The notes under the pieces: model-generated
The model's input: only the letters and a program-made list of their open reading frames with translations
What the model was told of the DNA's origin: nothing
The model's database searches: none
In this document: positions 8,909 to 18,508 of the stretch, piece after piece
Layout of the letters: each line of letters opens with the position of its first letter
Position numbering within the stretch: position 1 is the first letter of the stretch
Source: Chitinophagaceae bacterium
Lineage (GTDB): Bacteria; Bacteroidota; Bacteroidia; Chitinophagales; Chitinophagaceae
Length of the DNA: 64,000 bases
Direction of reading: 5' to 3'
Assembly (NCBI GenBank): GCA_024103425.1
Contig: JAGFIS010000004.1
Span: forward strand, 158,850 to 222,849
Position numbers and translations under genes: made by a program

Positions 8909-9123
8909 CAGGGACATCAAGGCTTTTCACATAGCATCCGAGGTTAAAACCGAACCGGCTCTGTTCTCAATCTGTTGTTCTGTCAGAAATATATAAAAGT
9001 TATGAATATCAGGGCCGATTGCGGGTGTTTGTTCTCCCTTCCGGACTGTTTCCAATACCTGTTCCAATCTGTTCCAACGCCCTTTTCCGGCTCTTATCCA
9101 CATTCAGTTAAAAGATCGAATAA

Positions 9124-10704
<1,581 letters not shown>

Positions 10705-10734
10705 TTTATTATTCAGTTCTAATCTCTCATAACA

Positions 10735-10986
10735 ATGAATTTAGAAATCTTAACTCCGGAGCGCACAGTTTTCAAGGGCGAAGTGTATGGTGTGCAACTA
10801 CCCGGAATTAATGGATTGTTTGAAGTACTGGATAAGCACGCTGCCATCGTGAGCGCTTTGAAAGCAGGAAAACTGAAAGTTTTAAAAGATAAACAAAACA
10901 CACAGACCTACACTATTAACAGTGGTTTTGTTGAAGTATTAAAAAACAAAACTACAGTGCTGGTTGAAGGCGTTGAAGAGCAATAA
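10735..10986 (+). CDS. atpC: F1F0 ATP synthase subunit epsilon (short form)
   Basis: 83 residues, matching the N-terminal beta-sandwich of subunit epsilon (MNLEILTPERTVFKGEV ... GLFEVLDKHAAIVSAL ... SGFVEV). The C-terminal two-helix domain that brakes ATP hydrolysis in E. coli is absent, as is usual for Bacteroidota. It lies 30 bases after atpD in the same transcript, and a terminator follows at once. Confidence 0.95.
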   Translation: MNLEILTPERTVFKGEVYGVQLPGINGLFEVLDKHAAIVSALKAGKLKVLKDKQNTQTYTINSGFVEVLKNKTTVLVEGVEEQ

Positions 10987-11009
10987 TAATTTGCTTTAAA
11001 ATATTCTTT

Positions 11010-11047
11010 AAAAGGAGCCGATGTTATTACAACGGCTCTTTTATTTT
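11010..11047 (+). terminator. terminator of atpD-atpC
   Basis: GAGCCG at 11015-11020 pairs with CGGCTC at 11033-11038, with A residues before and TTTTATTTTT after the stem. The ATG at 11021 lies in the loop, which argues against using it as the start of the next gene. Confidence 0.8.
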
Positions 11048-11086
11048 TACAGAAGAGGGAGAACGCTCCTGTTAATTATTTTTCTC

Positions 11087-11890
11087 ATGAAGAAAGTAAG
11101 TATGCTGCTTGTATTAATGTTCTCTACAGCATTGTCATACGCACAATTCAACAATAAAATATCCGTATCCTTTGGACCGTCTTTCCCCGTCGGAAAATTT
11201 GCAGATACCGATTTGTTTGGCGACGGAACAGGGGCTGCCAAAGCCGGATTTTCGGGTATGATTAATTTCAACCGCAAGGTCAATGAGGTATTTGGTTACG
11301 AAATAGCAGCATACGGCCAAATGAATTACCGCGACCGGAAGAGTATTGAAGAACAACTCGCCGCCACAGGGTTTCCTTTTGGCCCGGGAAATCTTCAAAG
11401 GTATTACAGCAGCTGGAAAGCAGAGAATAGCAAATGGATGGCAATAGCTCTGATGGCAGGATTTTTTGCAGATATTCCCGTGACCGGTGAAGACAGTAAG
11501 TTCTTCTTTCAACCTAAAGTGCTTGCAGGCGTTACCTATGCAGGTTTACCAGCCCTATATGCAGAGAGCAAATCTGATACGGCTTATGCGTTCGTGAAGT
11601 CTACTAATGGAAAAGGTATTGCTCCGGTGCTTATGCTGGGAGCTGAATTGAATTATTATATCTCTCCATCCGTTTCAATCTTCTTCAGGACAGATTTCTT
11701 CGGATCGAATCATGTACGATTTAAAGATGTCGAGCTCGGCATCTATGCGACTGACGGTGGACTGGTTATTCCCGGACTGCACACTCTACAGAATTCAAAA
11801 GAAACGCCGTTGGGAATAGAAGGCAGAGCCGATGAAAAACAAACTATTACGGGGCTTAATACGAGAATAGGAATCAGTTTTAGTTTCTGA
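11087..11890 (+). CDS. outer-membrane beta-barrel (porin-family) protein
   Basis: 267 residues from the ATG at 11087, which gives the signal peptide MKKVSMLLVLMFSTALSYAQ. The upstream in-frame ATG at 11021 lies in the atp terminator loop and is rejected. The mature protein is a run of amphipathic beta strands (ISVSFGPSFPVGKF, LMLGAELNYYISPSVSIFFRTDFFG) ending in an aromatic residue (RIGISFSF). This fits a small outer-membrane barrel of the OmpW or PorT-like type. There is no functional clue from neighbours: atpC is upstream and the Rrf2 gene is convergent. Confidence 0.75.
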   Translation: MKKVSMLLVLMFSTALSYAQFNNKISVSFGPSFPVGKFADTDLFGDGTGAAKAGFSGMINFNRKVNEVFGYEIAAYGQMNYRDRKSIEEQLAATGFPFGPGNLQRYYSSWKAENSKWMAIALMAGFFADIPVTGEDSKFFFQPKVLAGVTYAGLPALYAESKSDTAYAFVKSTNGKGIAPVLMLGAELNYYISPSVSIFFRTDFFGSNHVRFKDVELGIYATDGGLVIPGLHTLQNSKETPLGIEGRADEKQTITGLNTRIGISFSF

Positions 11891-11901
11891 TGCAACGGGT
11901 A

Positions 11902-12333
11902 CTACCCGGCCAGATAAGCCTCGCCGATGTTCACACTGTGGCACAGGTCGCACACTTTCTTTTCCTTGAAGACCTTCTCCATCCCACTGCGGATCGGCTC
12001 GTATAAATGGTGGATCGGGCAGGGATGTGAAGATAAGCATTTGGGTAAGCCCAGGCCGCACTCTTTGAATATATCACGCCCGTCAATAGCTTCTACAATT
12101 CGAATCAGTGGCTGGCAGCCTTGCTCTTTAGTAAGGTAGAAACCCCCGGACGGCCCTTTTACGCTGTTAATGATGCCTTCTTTTACAAGAGATTGCAATA
12201 TCTTCCCTACAGTATGCTCGCTACTGCTGATGGCTTCTGCAATCTGCTTCAGCCCTACGTTCTCATCTTTATCAGATTGAGAACAAAGAAAGATTACCGC
12301 CTTGATGGCAGTTTTGCACATCTTGCTTAGCAT
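11902..12333 (-). CDS. Rrf2-family transcriptional regulator (NsrR/IscR-like)
   Basis: 143 residues. An N-terminal winged helix with the recognition segment SSEHTVGKILQSLVKEGI and wing GPSGGFYL is followed by three cysteines in ECGLGLPKCLSSHPC (spacing C-x6-C-x5-C) that can ligate an Fe-S cluster. Two more cysteines lie near the C-terminus (VCDLC). NsrR, IscR and RsrR use such clusters to sense nitric oxide, cluster status or redox. As the last gene of a cluster with RIC-like, NnrS-like and DUF59 genes, it is best guessed to be a nitric-oxide or Fe-S sensor controlling this operon. It starts 4 bases after the DUF59 gene. Confidence 0.88.
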   Translation of the reverse strand: MLSKMCKTAIKAVIFLCSQSDKDENVGLKQIAEAISSSEHTVGKILQSLVKEGIINSVKGPSGGFYLTKEQGCQPLIRIVEAIDGRDIFKECGLGLPKCLSSHPCPIHHLYEPIRSGMEKVFKEKKVCDLCHSVNIGEAYLAG

Positions 12334-12337
12334 GACT

Positions 12338-12673
12338 CTAAAATCTGGAGCCTCCGTTCAACCAGTCTAATCCTTCAGGAGAAATTTTTTCCATACTCCA
12401 TGGCGGATCAAACGTCAGGATGATATCGGCTCTGTATTCAGGGAAATTAAATTGCAAACAGTTGGTAACACCGTCCTGGATAGATTCGCCCATCGGGCAA
12501 AACTGTGTCGTCAGCGTCATCGTGCAATAGATTACTTTTTCTTCTGTGTCAAAATCGAGCTGGTAAATCAAACCGAGATCGACAATATTCAGTCCTATCT
12601 CCGGATCTATTACTTCGTGAAGCACATCGAGTGCCTTCTCACAGAGGTCGGGGTTATTAGTAATCTCGTTCAT
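12338..12673 (-). CDS. DUF59/MIP18-family metal-sulfur cluster assembly factor
   Basis: 111 residues, the usual length of a stand-alone DUF59 domain. Signature parts are ALDVLHEVIDPEIGLNIVDLGLIY near the N-terminus and the strand TMTLTTQFCPMGESIQ, where the Cys in TQFCP is the conserved residue. Proteins of this family (PaaD, SufT, MIP18) help place Fe-S clusters. It lies between an NnrS-like membrane protein and an Rrf2 regulator, which suggests repair or maturation of clusters under stress. A second DUF59 gene lies in the suf operon at 45340-45651; the two differ clearly in sequence. Confidence 0.9.
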   Translation of the reverse strand: MNEITNNPDLCEKALDVLHEVIDPEIGLNIVDLGLIYQLDFDTEEKVIYCTMTLTTQFCPMGESIQDGVTNCLQFNFPEYRADIILTFDPPWSMEKISPEGLDWLNGGSRF

Positions 12674-12678
12674 GGTTA

Positions 12679-13959
12679 TTAACTTTTAAACCGTAACATT
12701 CTAAATACATTCAGGTTGAACAGTACCGAGCAAATGATCAGCAGTCCGGCACCTATCTGCAGTACTAATACATTCGCCAGAAAGATTCCGGTGATGAATA
12801 AAATAAATCCTCCGAAATAAAATCCCACCATCGTTCTGAACACCGGCTGGCTGAAGAGTTCTCTCGGGTTCGGTGTCCGCGATACTCCTGCTTTCTTGTG
12901 AAATTTCTTATTCCACAGGATGAACGGAAGCGTCTTAAAGGTCATCCCAAAGATTATCGCGCTGATCCAGCCGAAGAAAATACAAAAGCCATACACCAAT
13001 ACTAACTTCTCAAAATGAGTTGAAAGCTGAGAGGTGGCAAATACAAACGCCAGCATAATCGCCGGTATCAGCATCATCCACGATGACCCCAAAGCAATCT
13101 TCACCTGCGGATCTACAGCCTTTCTGATTCTTGCTTTATAGGCTTTGAAAGCGAATTGTATAAATAAGGCAATTGCCGTAACTACCAATACCGTGCTGAT
13201 GATGTACAACCATTGCACCGGATACAAAATAAATGACACGTAGAACAATAGCAAGCCGGCATTGACTAGGTAAAACACCTGCCACAACCTTTTTTCATTG
13301 CTATACTTCGATATCAAAAACATCGGAATCAATCTGCTTCCCACCCCCATCACCAACATCAGGAACCATCCTATTATCCCCAAATGTGCATGCAAAGGCA
13401 AGTAGGAAACCGAGCTCATTGAAAGCACATTAAAAGTAAAATTGAAGATCAATAATACACCGAGTGAAATAGTGAGAATCATCCAAAGTGTCCCTGCCAA
13501 CACAAAAGTGGCATGCACATTCTTATGATTACCGTTTCGCATGCTGGCGATAATGTTAACCAGATAAAACAGGAAAGCTATCAAAATCAGAAGGCCACCC
13601 ACCTGCGCCGTCCATCCGAAGTCAAAATGATAAAATGCCCATACCAGCAAAATGATTCCTACACCCGCGAAGCCAAACGAAAGATAGGCCAGCACATTGC
13701 TGTATAATTTGCCTTCAATCAGTACAGGTACCAATTGGTGGCTGGCTCCCAGAATCATCATCGAACCCCATCCGAGTGCCATTACGTGTGTGATGGCCAG
13801 CAACTGGGGCTGAAAGTGCGGACCCGTGAACGCACCTGAAGAAGTGAACAACAAGACACAGCCCACAATAAATGACAGTGCAGCATACACATAAAATGGT
13901 ATGATCACCCTGTGTGACGTGGTCTTGGTCGGATTAACTCCAGCTACAGGTGCAAACAT
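12679..13959 (-). CDS. polytopic membrane protein, NnrS / heme-copper-oxidase subunit I-like
   Basis: 426 residues with about 12 hydrophobic segments. Histidines sit inside membrane helices (ITHVMALGWGSMM, ILGASHQLVP, YLPLHAHLGIIGWF), as in heme-copper oxidase subunit I and NnrS. It lacks the full set of oxidase ligands that I would expect, so it is more likely a heme- or copper-binding accessory protein than a working oxidase. The family is often named as cytochrome oxidase polypeptide I in annotations. Its neighbours are a DUF2249 protein (1 base apart), a DUF59 protein and a RIC-like protein, which points to nitric-oxide tolerance. The exact role is inferred. Confidence 0.75.
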   Translation of the reverse strand: MFAPVAGVNPTKTTSHRVIIPFYVYAALSFIVGCVLLFTSSGAFTGPHFQPQLLAITHVMALGWGSMMILGASHQLVPVLIEGKLYSNVLAYLSFGFAGVGIILLVWAFYHFDFGWTAQVGGLLILIAFLFYLVNIIASMRNGNHKNVHATFVLAGTLWMILTISLGVLLIFNFTFNVLSMSSVSYLPLHAHLGIIGWFLMLVMGVGSRLIPMFLISKYSNEKRLWQVFYLVNAGLLLFYVSFILYPVQWLYIISTVLVVTAIALFIQFAFKAYKARIRKAVDPQVKIALGSSWMMLIPAIMLAFVFATSQLSTHFEKLVLVYGFCIFFGWISAIIFGMTFKTLPFILWNKKFHKKAGVSRTPNPRELFSQPVFRTMVGFYFGGFILFITGIFLANVLVLQIGAGLLIICSVLFNLNVFRMLRFKS

Positions 13960-13960
13960 A

Positions 13961-14770
13961 TCAGTCCTTAAATATTAAAAGCTGTACATGGCCGTCGGTA
14001 ATTTCTTTGATACGATAATCGAAGTTGCGCTCGCGCAATTCGGGCAACAGGAATACCGGTATTCTCTTGTGTTCTACGAACAGTGCCTTATCCTCAGGTA
14101 ATGTGTCCAGCAGTTCTAAAATAGTGTGCATGGGCAGCGGCATTGGCAACTCCCTCACATCAGTCGTCTCGAGTCTGCCTTCATATTTGGCCAGCATACT
14201 GTCCCAGCCTTCTTTAGCAGTATCATCAACATCTGCTGATGGTGCACCGGCAGAGGCTTTTTCTTTGTAGAACCATGTCTCTACAGCATCTTCATGGGCA
14301 TCATCAACAAATGCAGCAAATCCTTGTTTTTCCAGCAGTTTAATAAGTGGAGTCGGTTCAAACGAATTGACAATCTTCAGAGCCCCGTTTGGGGGAATAG
14401 CTTTAACTGCATTCATGATATCGGGTAGCGGATCCCTGTCTTCTTCAATCGTCTGCCTTACATCCAGCACTAGAATATCTTTATCAGTGAGCTTGTGCAG
14501 GAATCCCGGAACGGAATGGTTTTTCTCTACAATTGCTTCTACTTTATCATCTACTTCAAAACCGAGCGGCTTCAGTTTTTCGTAAAAAGAATCCACCTTA
14601 ACTCCCGCTATTTTCGAAGCCATGTTAATGCTCGTACGCCCGGCCATCAGCTTACGCATCAGCGGATTACGAAGCTTTTCAAATTTCTTGTTGATACTGA
14701 TAATTGCTTCCAGCGCATCCGGATGCGCTTTCAGAATAGCAGCAATCTTTGTGTTCGGGTTAATTGTCAT
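13961..14770 (-). CDS. DUF1858 + DUF2249 domain protein
   Basis: 269 residues. Residues 1-75 are a DUF1858-like helical domain (MTINPNTKIAAILKAHPDALEAI ... NMASKIAGVKVDSF), related to the N-terminal part of ScdA/RIC. Residues about 92-170 form a DUF2249 domain (VLDVRQTIEEDRDPLPDIM ... NSFEPTPLIKLLEKQGF). A second, diverged DUF2249-like segment follows near 200-269 (DVRELPMPLPMHTILELLDTL). DUF2249 is a TusA-like fold found beside nitrate/nitrite and nitric-oxide genes; its chemistry is not well known to me. It overlaps the upstream lipoprotein gene by 11 bases, a sign of translational coupling. Confidence 0.83.
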   Translation of the reverse strand: MTINPNTKIAAILKAHPDALEAIISINKKFEKLRNPLMRKLMAGRTSINMASKIAGVKVDSFYEKLKPLGFEVDDKVEAIVEKNHSVPGFLHKLTDKDILVLDVRQTIEEDRDPLPDIMNAVKAIPPNGALKIVNSFEPTPLIKLLEKQGFAAFVDDAHEDAVETWFYKEKASAGAPSADVDDTAKEGWDSMLAKYEGRLETTDVRELPMPLPMHTILELLDTLPEDKALFVEHKRIPVFLLPELRERNFDYRIKEITDGHVQLLIFKD

Positions 14771-15242
14771 ATTGGAAGAAGTTACTGTAATTGTTTAACC
14801 GGCCTTTTAATTCAGTCAACAATTTCTGACCCTCGTCAGCATCAGCAACGTCTTTTAAATTCTTTATGTTCTTGATCACCGGTTCCAGCCATTTGTGCAA
14901 TTCGTCATGCGCGGGGCCGTCCATAGTACACTGTTGAATCAATTGGTTCAGGCCTTCCTGAAGGTTTTCGCCAAGAGCACGGAACTGCTCAGCATCTCCG
15001 CCGGTATCGGCATTGAAATTATCTGCCATTGTTTTTAGCGCACTTACATTTTCAGTAGTAGCGGCATCCGATTGCCATTTAACACCATCATTGAGTGAAA
15101 GGGCTTCTTCAGCAGCATCTTCAGCGTGTTCATGAACTTCTTCTACCGCTTCTTCGTGTGAAGCTGAATCAGCGTTTCCTGAACATGAGGGCAGAAATGC
15201 GATAACGGCAAATGCCATAACTAATTGAAACAAATACTTCAT
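14760..15242 (-). CDS. hypothetical lipoprotein of the nitric-oxide-type cluster
   Basis: 160 residues. The N-terminus MKYLFQLVMAFAVIAFLPSCSG has a lipobox with Cys at about residue 20. A very acidic, Glu/Ala/His-rich stretch (about 28-52, with HEEAVEEVHEHAEDAAEEA) follows and could bind metal. The rest looks like a helical bundle (NADTGGDAEQFRALGENLQEGLNQLIQQC). It is reminiscent of small periplasmic helical proteins found near copper or cytochrome genes, but no family is assigned. It overlaps the DUF1858/DUF2249 gene by 11 bases and lies 161 bases after the RIC gene, separated by a long hairpin. Confidence 0.75.
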   Translation of the reverse strand: MKYLFQLVMAFAVIAFLPSCSGNADSASHEEAVEEVHEHAEDAAEEALSLNDGVKWQSDAATTENVSALKTMADNFNADTGGDAEQFRALGENLQEGLNQLIQQCTMDGPAHDELHKWLEPVIKNIKNLKDVADADEGQKLLTELKGRLNNYSNFFQYDN

Positions 15243-15288
15243 AAAAAAATTTTAAAAACTGAAATTAAATAATCCGGTTCAAAGTTTT

Positions 15289-15371
15289 AAAAAGAAGATA
15301 CTATAACCTTTCTACGGGAATAGTTTTTTGCAGGTCAGCTTACCATTTCTGAAGTTGGCTACAGTATCTTC
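15289..15371 (-). terminator. long-stem hairpin between RIC gene and the rest of the operon
   Basis: On the minus strand GAAGATACTGTAGCC (15371-15357) pairs with GGTTATAGTATCTTC (15308-15294) over 15 positions, two of them G-U. On the plus strand those two would be A-C mismatches, so the structure is favoured in the minus transcript. The loop is 48 bases and a run of five T follows at once. It may be a partial terminator or a processing site that sets RIC expression above the downstream genes. Confidence 0.5.
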
Positions 15372-15403
15372 TCTTAATTGAAATTCTATTAGCTAGTGGT
15401 TTT

Positions 15404-16858
15404 TCAATTCAAACTTTCGCCTTTTGCCAGCTTGATAGCCTTCGGGAAGAGAATGTTGTTCTCCAGATGCACGTGCACGTGAAGATCTTCTTCAAACTCA
15501 TCCAGCGTCTTGAACAGATATGTGTAACTGGCGCACGCATCATCAGGCAATGTGTAATTCTGAGTTATTTCCCTGATCTTATCCATATTGCCACCTACCA
15601 GTTCATGCTCGTCAATTCTCAGGTCGATCTGCTCTTCCAGATTTCCGTTCTCTCCGTTTTCGTTTCTCGCCAGCTTCTTGATGTAAGGGAACAGCACTGA
15701 TTCTTCTTCGATGGTATGTTCTGCCATCTCCTTCATAGTTTCCTGAACGAGACGGTTCACTTCGTGTAATTCAGGATGTCTGTCTCCGTGTACTTTGGTC
15801 ACTTTAGCAGAGTATTGCACCAGGTCGGGCATGGTTTTCTTTACATAACTGTGATGAGTGTTGATAATGTAGTCGGCCAGAAAGTCGAGACTCCAGTCGT
15901 TATAAGGCAAAGGCCTTCCGGCACTCGCTGTCAGCTTATCTGATTCGCTCAGCTCTTTAATCACTACGTTTACATCCACTCCTTTTTCAGCACATGCTTC
16001 TCTTACTGTTTTCTTACCTCCGCAGCAGAAGTCGATACCATGCTTCTTGAACACTTCGGCTTTACGCAGGTCTTTCGCTACAATATCGCCCAATGTCTCT
16101 TCAGCCGGTCCGCTCAGTGTTTTCTTTGCTATACGGATACGCCATACTTCCGGTCCCTGCTCCAGATATTCCCATGTAAAGATTTCTCCGCGCTCGCCTA
16201 CCATCTGGTAGTACAGCGGTTTGGGATCGTGATCGTTGTGCAGGATGAATGCTTCACCGGGTTGCAAGCTGTCAAATTTTTCAAAAATAATAGGGTGTTT
16301 TCTACCATGAGGCAGCACGGTTACATCCAGAACTTCATCATTGCTGTTGTCTGCGGATGTGCTTTGTGCCTCAGATTTTTCTTCGGTCGGCAACGGCTTC
16401 TTGGTAATTAATATTCTGAAGTCATAGGGGCCTTGCTCCAGATACTCCCAGGTGAAAGTATCACCTCTCATCTGAGAAAGTTGGAAATACAAAGGCCTGG
16501 GGTCGTGGTCGTTAAACAAAATGAATGCTTCACCCGGCTGCAAGTTGTCAAACTTGGCAAAAATGGTCGGATGCTTCAGTCTGGGTTCTATCAAAGTTAC
16601 ATTCAGAACATCGGGCATACTTCCAGTTTTAGTGATTTTTATACGCCAGGTATCCGGTCCGTCTTCCAGATATTCCCACTGAAATATTTCGCCCCTGGTA
16701 GCCTGCAACTGATAATACAAGGGTTTCGGGTCATGATCATTAATTATAATCAACTCCTCACCGGGAGCCAATTCGTCAAAGCGGTTAAATATTGTGGAAT
16801 GCTTAATCATAGGAGGCAATTCCGGAACAATAAGAATGTTTTTTTGTGCTGTATCCAT
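15404..16858 (-). CDS. triple-DUF2249 / RIC (ScdA-YtfE) di-iron Fe-S repair fusion protein
   Basis: 484 residues, about twice the usual length of RIC. Three very similar DUF2249 units lie at about 19-77, 95-153 and 187-245; each has HxxIFxxFDxLxPGE, NDHDPxPLYxQ and WEYLExGP. A ScdA_N domain (about 255-305) has the conserved CCGG at 278-281. A hemerythrin-type di-iron domain (about 325-478) has THH at 334-336, EHTIEEE at 380-386, DEHE at 416-419 and HVHVHLENN near 459-468. RIC proteins repair Fe-S clusters damaged by nitric oxide or peroxide. It is the first gene of the cluster and has an FNR/DNR-like box upstream. The three-unit front part is the odd feature; its role is unknown. Confidence 0.93.
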   Translation of the reverse strand: MDTAQKNILIVPELPPMIKHSTIFNRFDELAPGEELIIINDHDPKPLYYQLQATRGEIFQWEYLEDGPDTWRIKITKTGSMPDVLNVTLIEPRLKHPTIFAKFDNLQPGEAFILFNDHDPRPLYFQLSQMRGDTFTWEYLEQGPYDFRILITKKPLPTEEKSEAQSTSADNSNDEVLDVTVLPHGRKHPIIFEKFDSLQPGEAFILHNDHDPKPLYYQMVGERGEIFTWEYLEQGPEVWRIRIAKKTLSGPAEETLGDIVAKDLRKAEVFKKHGIDFCCGGKKTVREACAEKGVDVNVVIKELSESDKLTASAGRPLPYNDWSLDFLADYIINTHHSYVKKTMPDLVQYSAKVTKVHGDRHPELHEVNRLVQETMKEMAEHTIEEESVLFPYIKKLARNENGENGNLEEQIDLRIDEHELVGGNMDKIREITQNYTLPDDACASYTYLFKTLDEFEEDLHVHVHLENNILFPKAIKLAKGESLN

Positions 16859-16881
16859 GTGATTGTATTGTTTTAGGTTCG

Positions 16882-16889
16882 CAAAATTA
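16882..16889 (-). promoter_or_regulatory. -7 element of the RIC operon promoter
   Basis: TAATTTTG on the minus strand matches TAnnTTTG, 23 bases before the ATG. No good TTTG is seen 19 bases further upstream, as expected for a promoter that needs an activator. Confidence 0.6.
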
Positions 16890-16930
16890 AGTCATTTGTC
16901 TATAATAGAAGTATTTTTATACTTTTATTT

Positions 16931-16950
16931 TTATTGATAATTGTCAATAA
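16931..16950. promoter_or_regulatory. FNR/DNR/NnrR-like binding site
   Basis: TTATTGA and TCAATAA form a perfect 7-bp inverted repeat around six bases. The core TTGAT-N4-GTCAA differs from the FNR consensus TTGAT-N4-ATCAA at one position. Its centre is about 62 bases before the start site expected from the -7 element at 16882-16889, a usual place for CRP/FNR-type activators. It lies between the RIC gene and the divergent gene at 17047. Confidence 0.6.
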
Positions 16951-17046
16951 CAACAAATGCATGCAATACACCAGTAAAATCGACGTTTTTAAGAGTGATG
17001 ATTCAACTTATTAATCCTAAATTCATTCAATAAATCGCGCATTCCT

Positions 17047-17517
17047 ATGAAGAGATTTATAATTTATTTACTGGGAAGCGTCCTTATTATTGTCGGGGGA
17101 TACACTTTTTACACTTCCGGAGGAGATCTACTCTACTATGGAAAGAACAGTACAACTCCTGCTGTATACATACCTTTATCAGCCGTTGCCTGCTTTATAG
17201 TATCAATTTTTTATATTATTTGTGGAGCTTTATTTTTCATCAAAGGCAAATGGGCTACTCCCCTGCTCTTTGTAGCTACTATCATTATGTTTGTGGGGTA
17301 CATCGGTATGTTGTTCCACATCAACAACGGCAAGCCCATCAACAACCTGACGATTGTAGAAATGCTGGTGCGTACAAGTGGTACGATGCTATATGCAGCT
17401 ATCTCATGGTTCTTCTTTACCCGGACCAAAATAGTATATCCGGAAGGATATGACAGGAAAAGCTTCAAGAAACTGCTTAAAGATTACGAAAACAAGAAAT
17501 TAAAATACAGGACCTAA
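17047..17517 (+). CDS. hypothetical four-helix membrane protein
   Basis: 156 residues. Four hydrophobic segments are visible at about 5-25, 39-65, 70-90 and 105-125, followed by a basic cytoplasmic tail (KSFKKLLKDYENKKLKYRT). No family motif is recognised. It is divergent from the RIC-led cluster and shares its 188-base upstream region, including the FNR-like box, so joint control is possible but unproven. It ends 17 bases before the convergent scpA. Confidence 0.75.
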   Translation: MKRFIIYLLGSVLIIVGGYTFYTSGGDLLYYGKNSTTPAVYIPLSAVACFIVSIFYIICGALFFIKGKWATPLLFVATIIMFVGYIGMLFHINNGKPINNLTIVEMLVRTSGTMLYAAISWFFFTRTKIVYPEGYDRKSFKKLLKDYENKKLKYRT

Positions 17518-17534
17518 ACCACGATCCCGTGTTA

Positions 17535-18323
17535 TCAGGCCTGCAGAGGATCTACAGGAGAAGGAAGGTCGTTGCTAACCTCTTCATTAAACTCAAGAAT
17601 AAAGTTGTTGACTCCTTCTCCTATTAATATTTTCAGGAAGTTTTGTTGAATCAGTTCCAGCATATTTAAAAACAGGAAAAGGGCATGAATGCGGTTTTCG
17701 CATACGTCAAATATCTTTTCAAACGAAATACTCCTGTGTGCTTTTACCAGCTCGAAAACATACTTGCGGGCGCCCTCCATCGTATAGTTGTAACGGATGA
17801 CGGTATGCACGGGTTTATTATGCTTCTCGTGCAGCCTTTTGGCTACCCGCTCAAAAGCGCGCATTAGCTTAAAGAGCGTAACCGACTGAATTTCGGTGCC
17901 CTCTGCTGCCTCCTCTCCCACAGCTATCATCTCGCTCTGGATATTGCCTCTTCTGAAGCGCAACATCCGCTCGGCCTCCATATCCGAAAGGCTTTTTGCA
18001 GCTTCTTTGTACCTTTTGTATTTAACCAGCTTGTCGACCAGTTCCTGGCGCGGATCTATTTCGTTACCCTCACTATCCAGCTCTTTGCGCGGCAGCAGCA
18101 TCCTGGCTTTGATGTGCATCAGGGTGCTGACGAACAAGATAAAATCGCTACTCAACTCGATATTCAGCGATTCACTCTGATGAATGTACTCGAGGAAGTC
18201 ATTGGTGATTCTGGTAATCGGAATATTGTATATATCCAGCTCGTCTCTCTCAATAAAGAACAGTAACAAATCGAACGGCCCCTCAAACTGCGGCAACTTA
18301 ATCTGATATATCTCCGGCTTCAT
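17535..18323 (-). CDS. scpA: segregation and condensation protein A
   Basis: 262 residues, the normal ScpA length. The N-terminus YQIKLPQFEGPFDLLLFFIERDELDIYNIPI is the kleisin family signature that binds the SMC neck, and the C-terminal winged helix includes FLFLNMLELIQQNFLKI. ScpA joins SMC and ScpB in the condensin complex that compacts and segregates the chromosome. It stands alone here with no scpB beside it. The extra charged stretch MLRFRRGN ... EGTEIQ in the linker is typical for Bacteroidota. Confidence 0.93.
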   Translation of the reverse strand: MKPEIYQIKLPQFEGPFDLLLFFIERDELDIYNIPITRITNDFLEYIHQSESLNIELSSDFILFVSTLMHIKARMLLPRKELDSEGNEIDPRQELVDKLVKYKRYKEAAKSLSDMEAERMLRFRRGNIQSEMIAVGEEAAEGTEIQSVTLFKLMRAFERVAKRLHEKHNKPVHTVIRYNYTMEGARKYVFELVKAHRSISFEKIFDVCENRIHALFLFLNMLELIQQNFLKILIGEGVNNFILEFNEEVSNDLPSPVDPLQA

Positions 18324-18461
18324 ATCTTTTTCTGTGGCAGCGAAAATAAACTATTCTGTGGCAGGAATGGGAAATTAGTGCCTAAAGAATTTCACAATTA
18401 CCTAAAGCCTCAACGCTACGTACCACGAAGCATTTTAATGATGTTTTCCCTCCATTCGCGT

Positions 18462-18469
18462 TACCTTTG
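18462..18469 (+). promoter_or_regulatory. -7 element of the rluB-like operon
   Basis: TACCTTTG, an exact TAnnTTTG, is 39 bases before the ATG at 18509. An in-frame TTG at 18467 lies within this element and is therefore not the start. Confidence 0.6.
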
Positions 18470-18508
18470 CGCTTTCATCCTGTTGGAAAAACAGTAATTC
18501 AGCAAATT

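Noticed and set aside
12679..13959. A working terminal oxidase subunit I
   Set aside because: Not all heme and copper His ligands are seen and no subunit II or III gene is nearby; an NnrS-like accessory role fits the cluster better.
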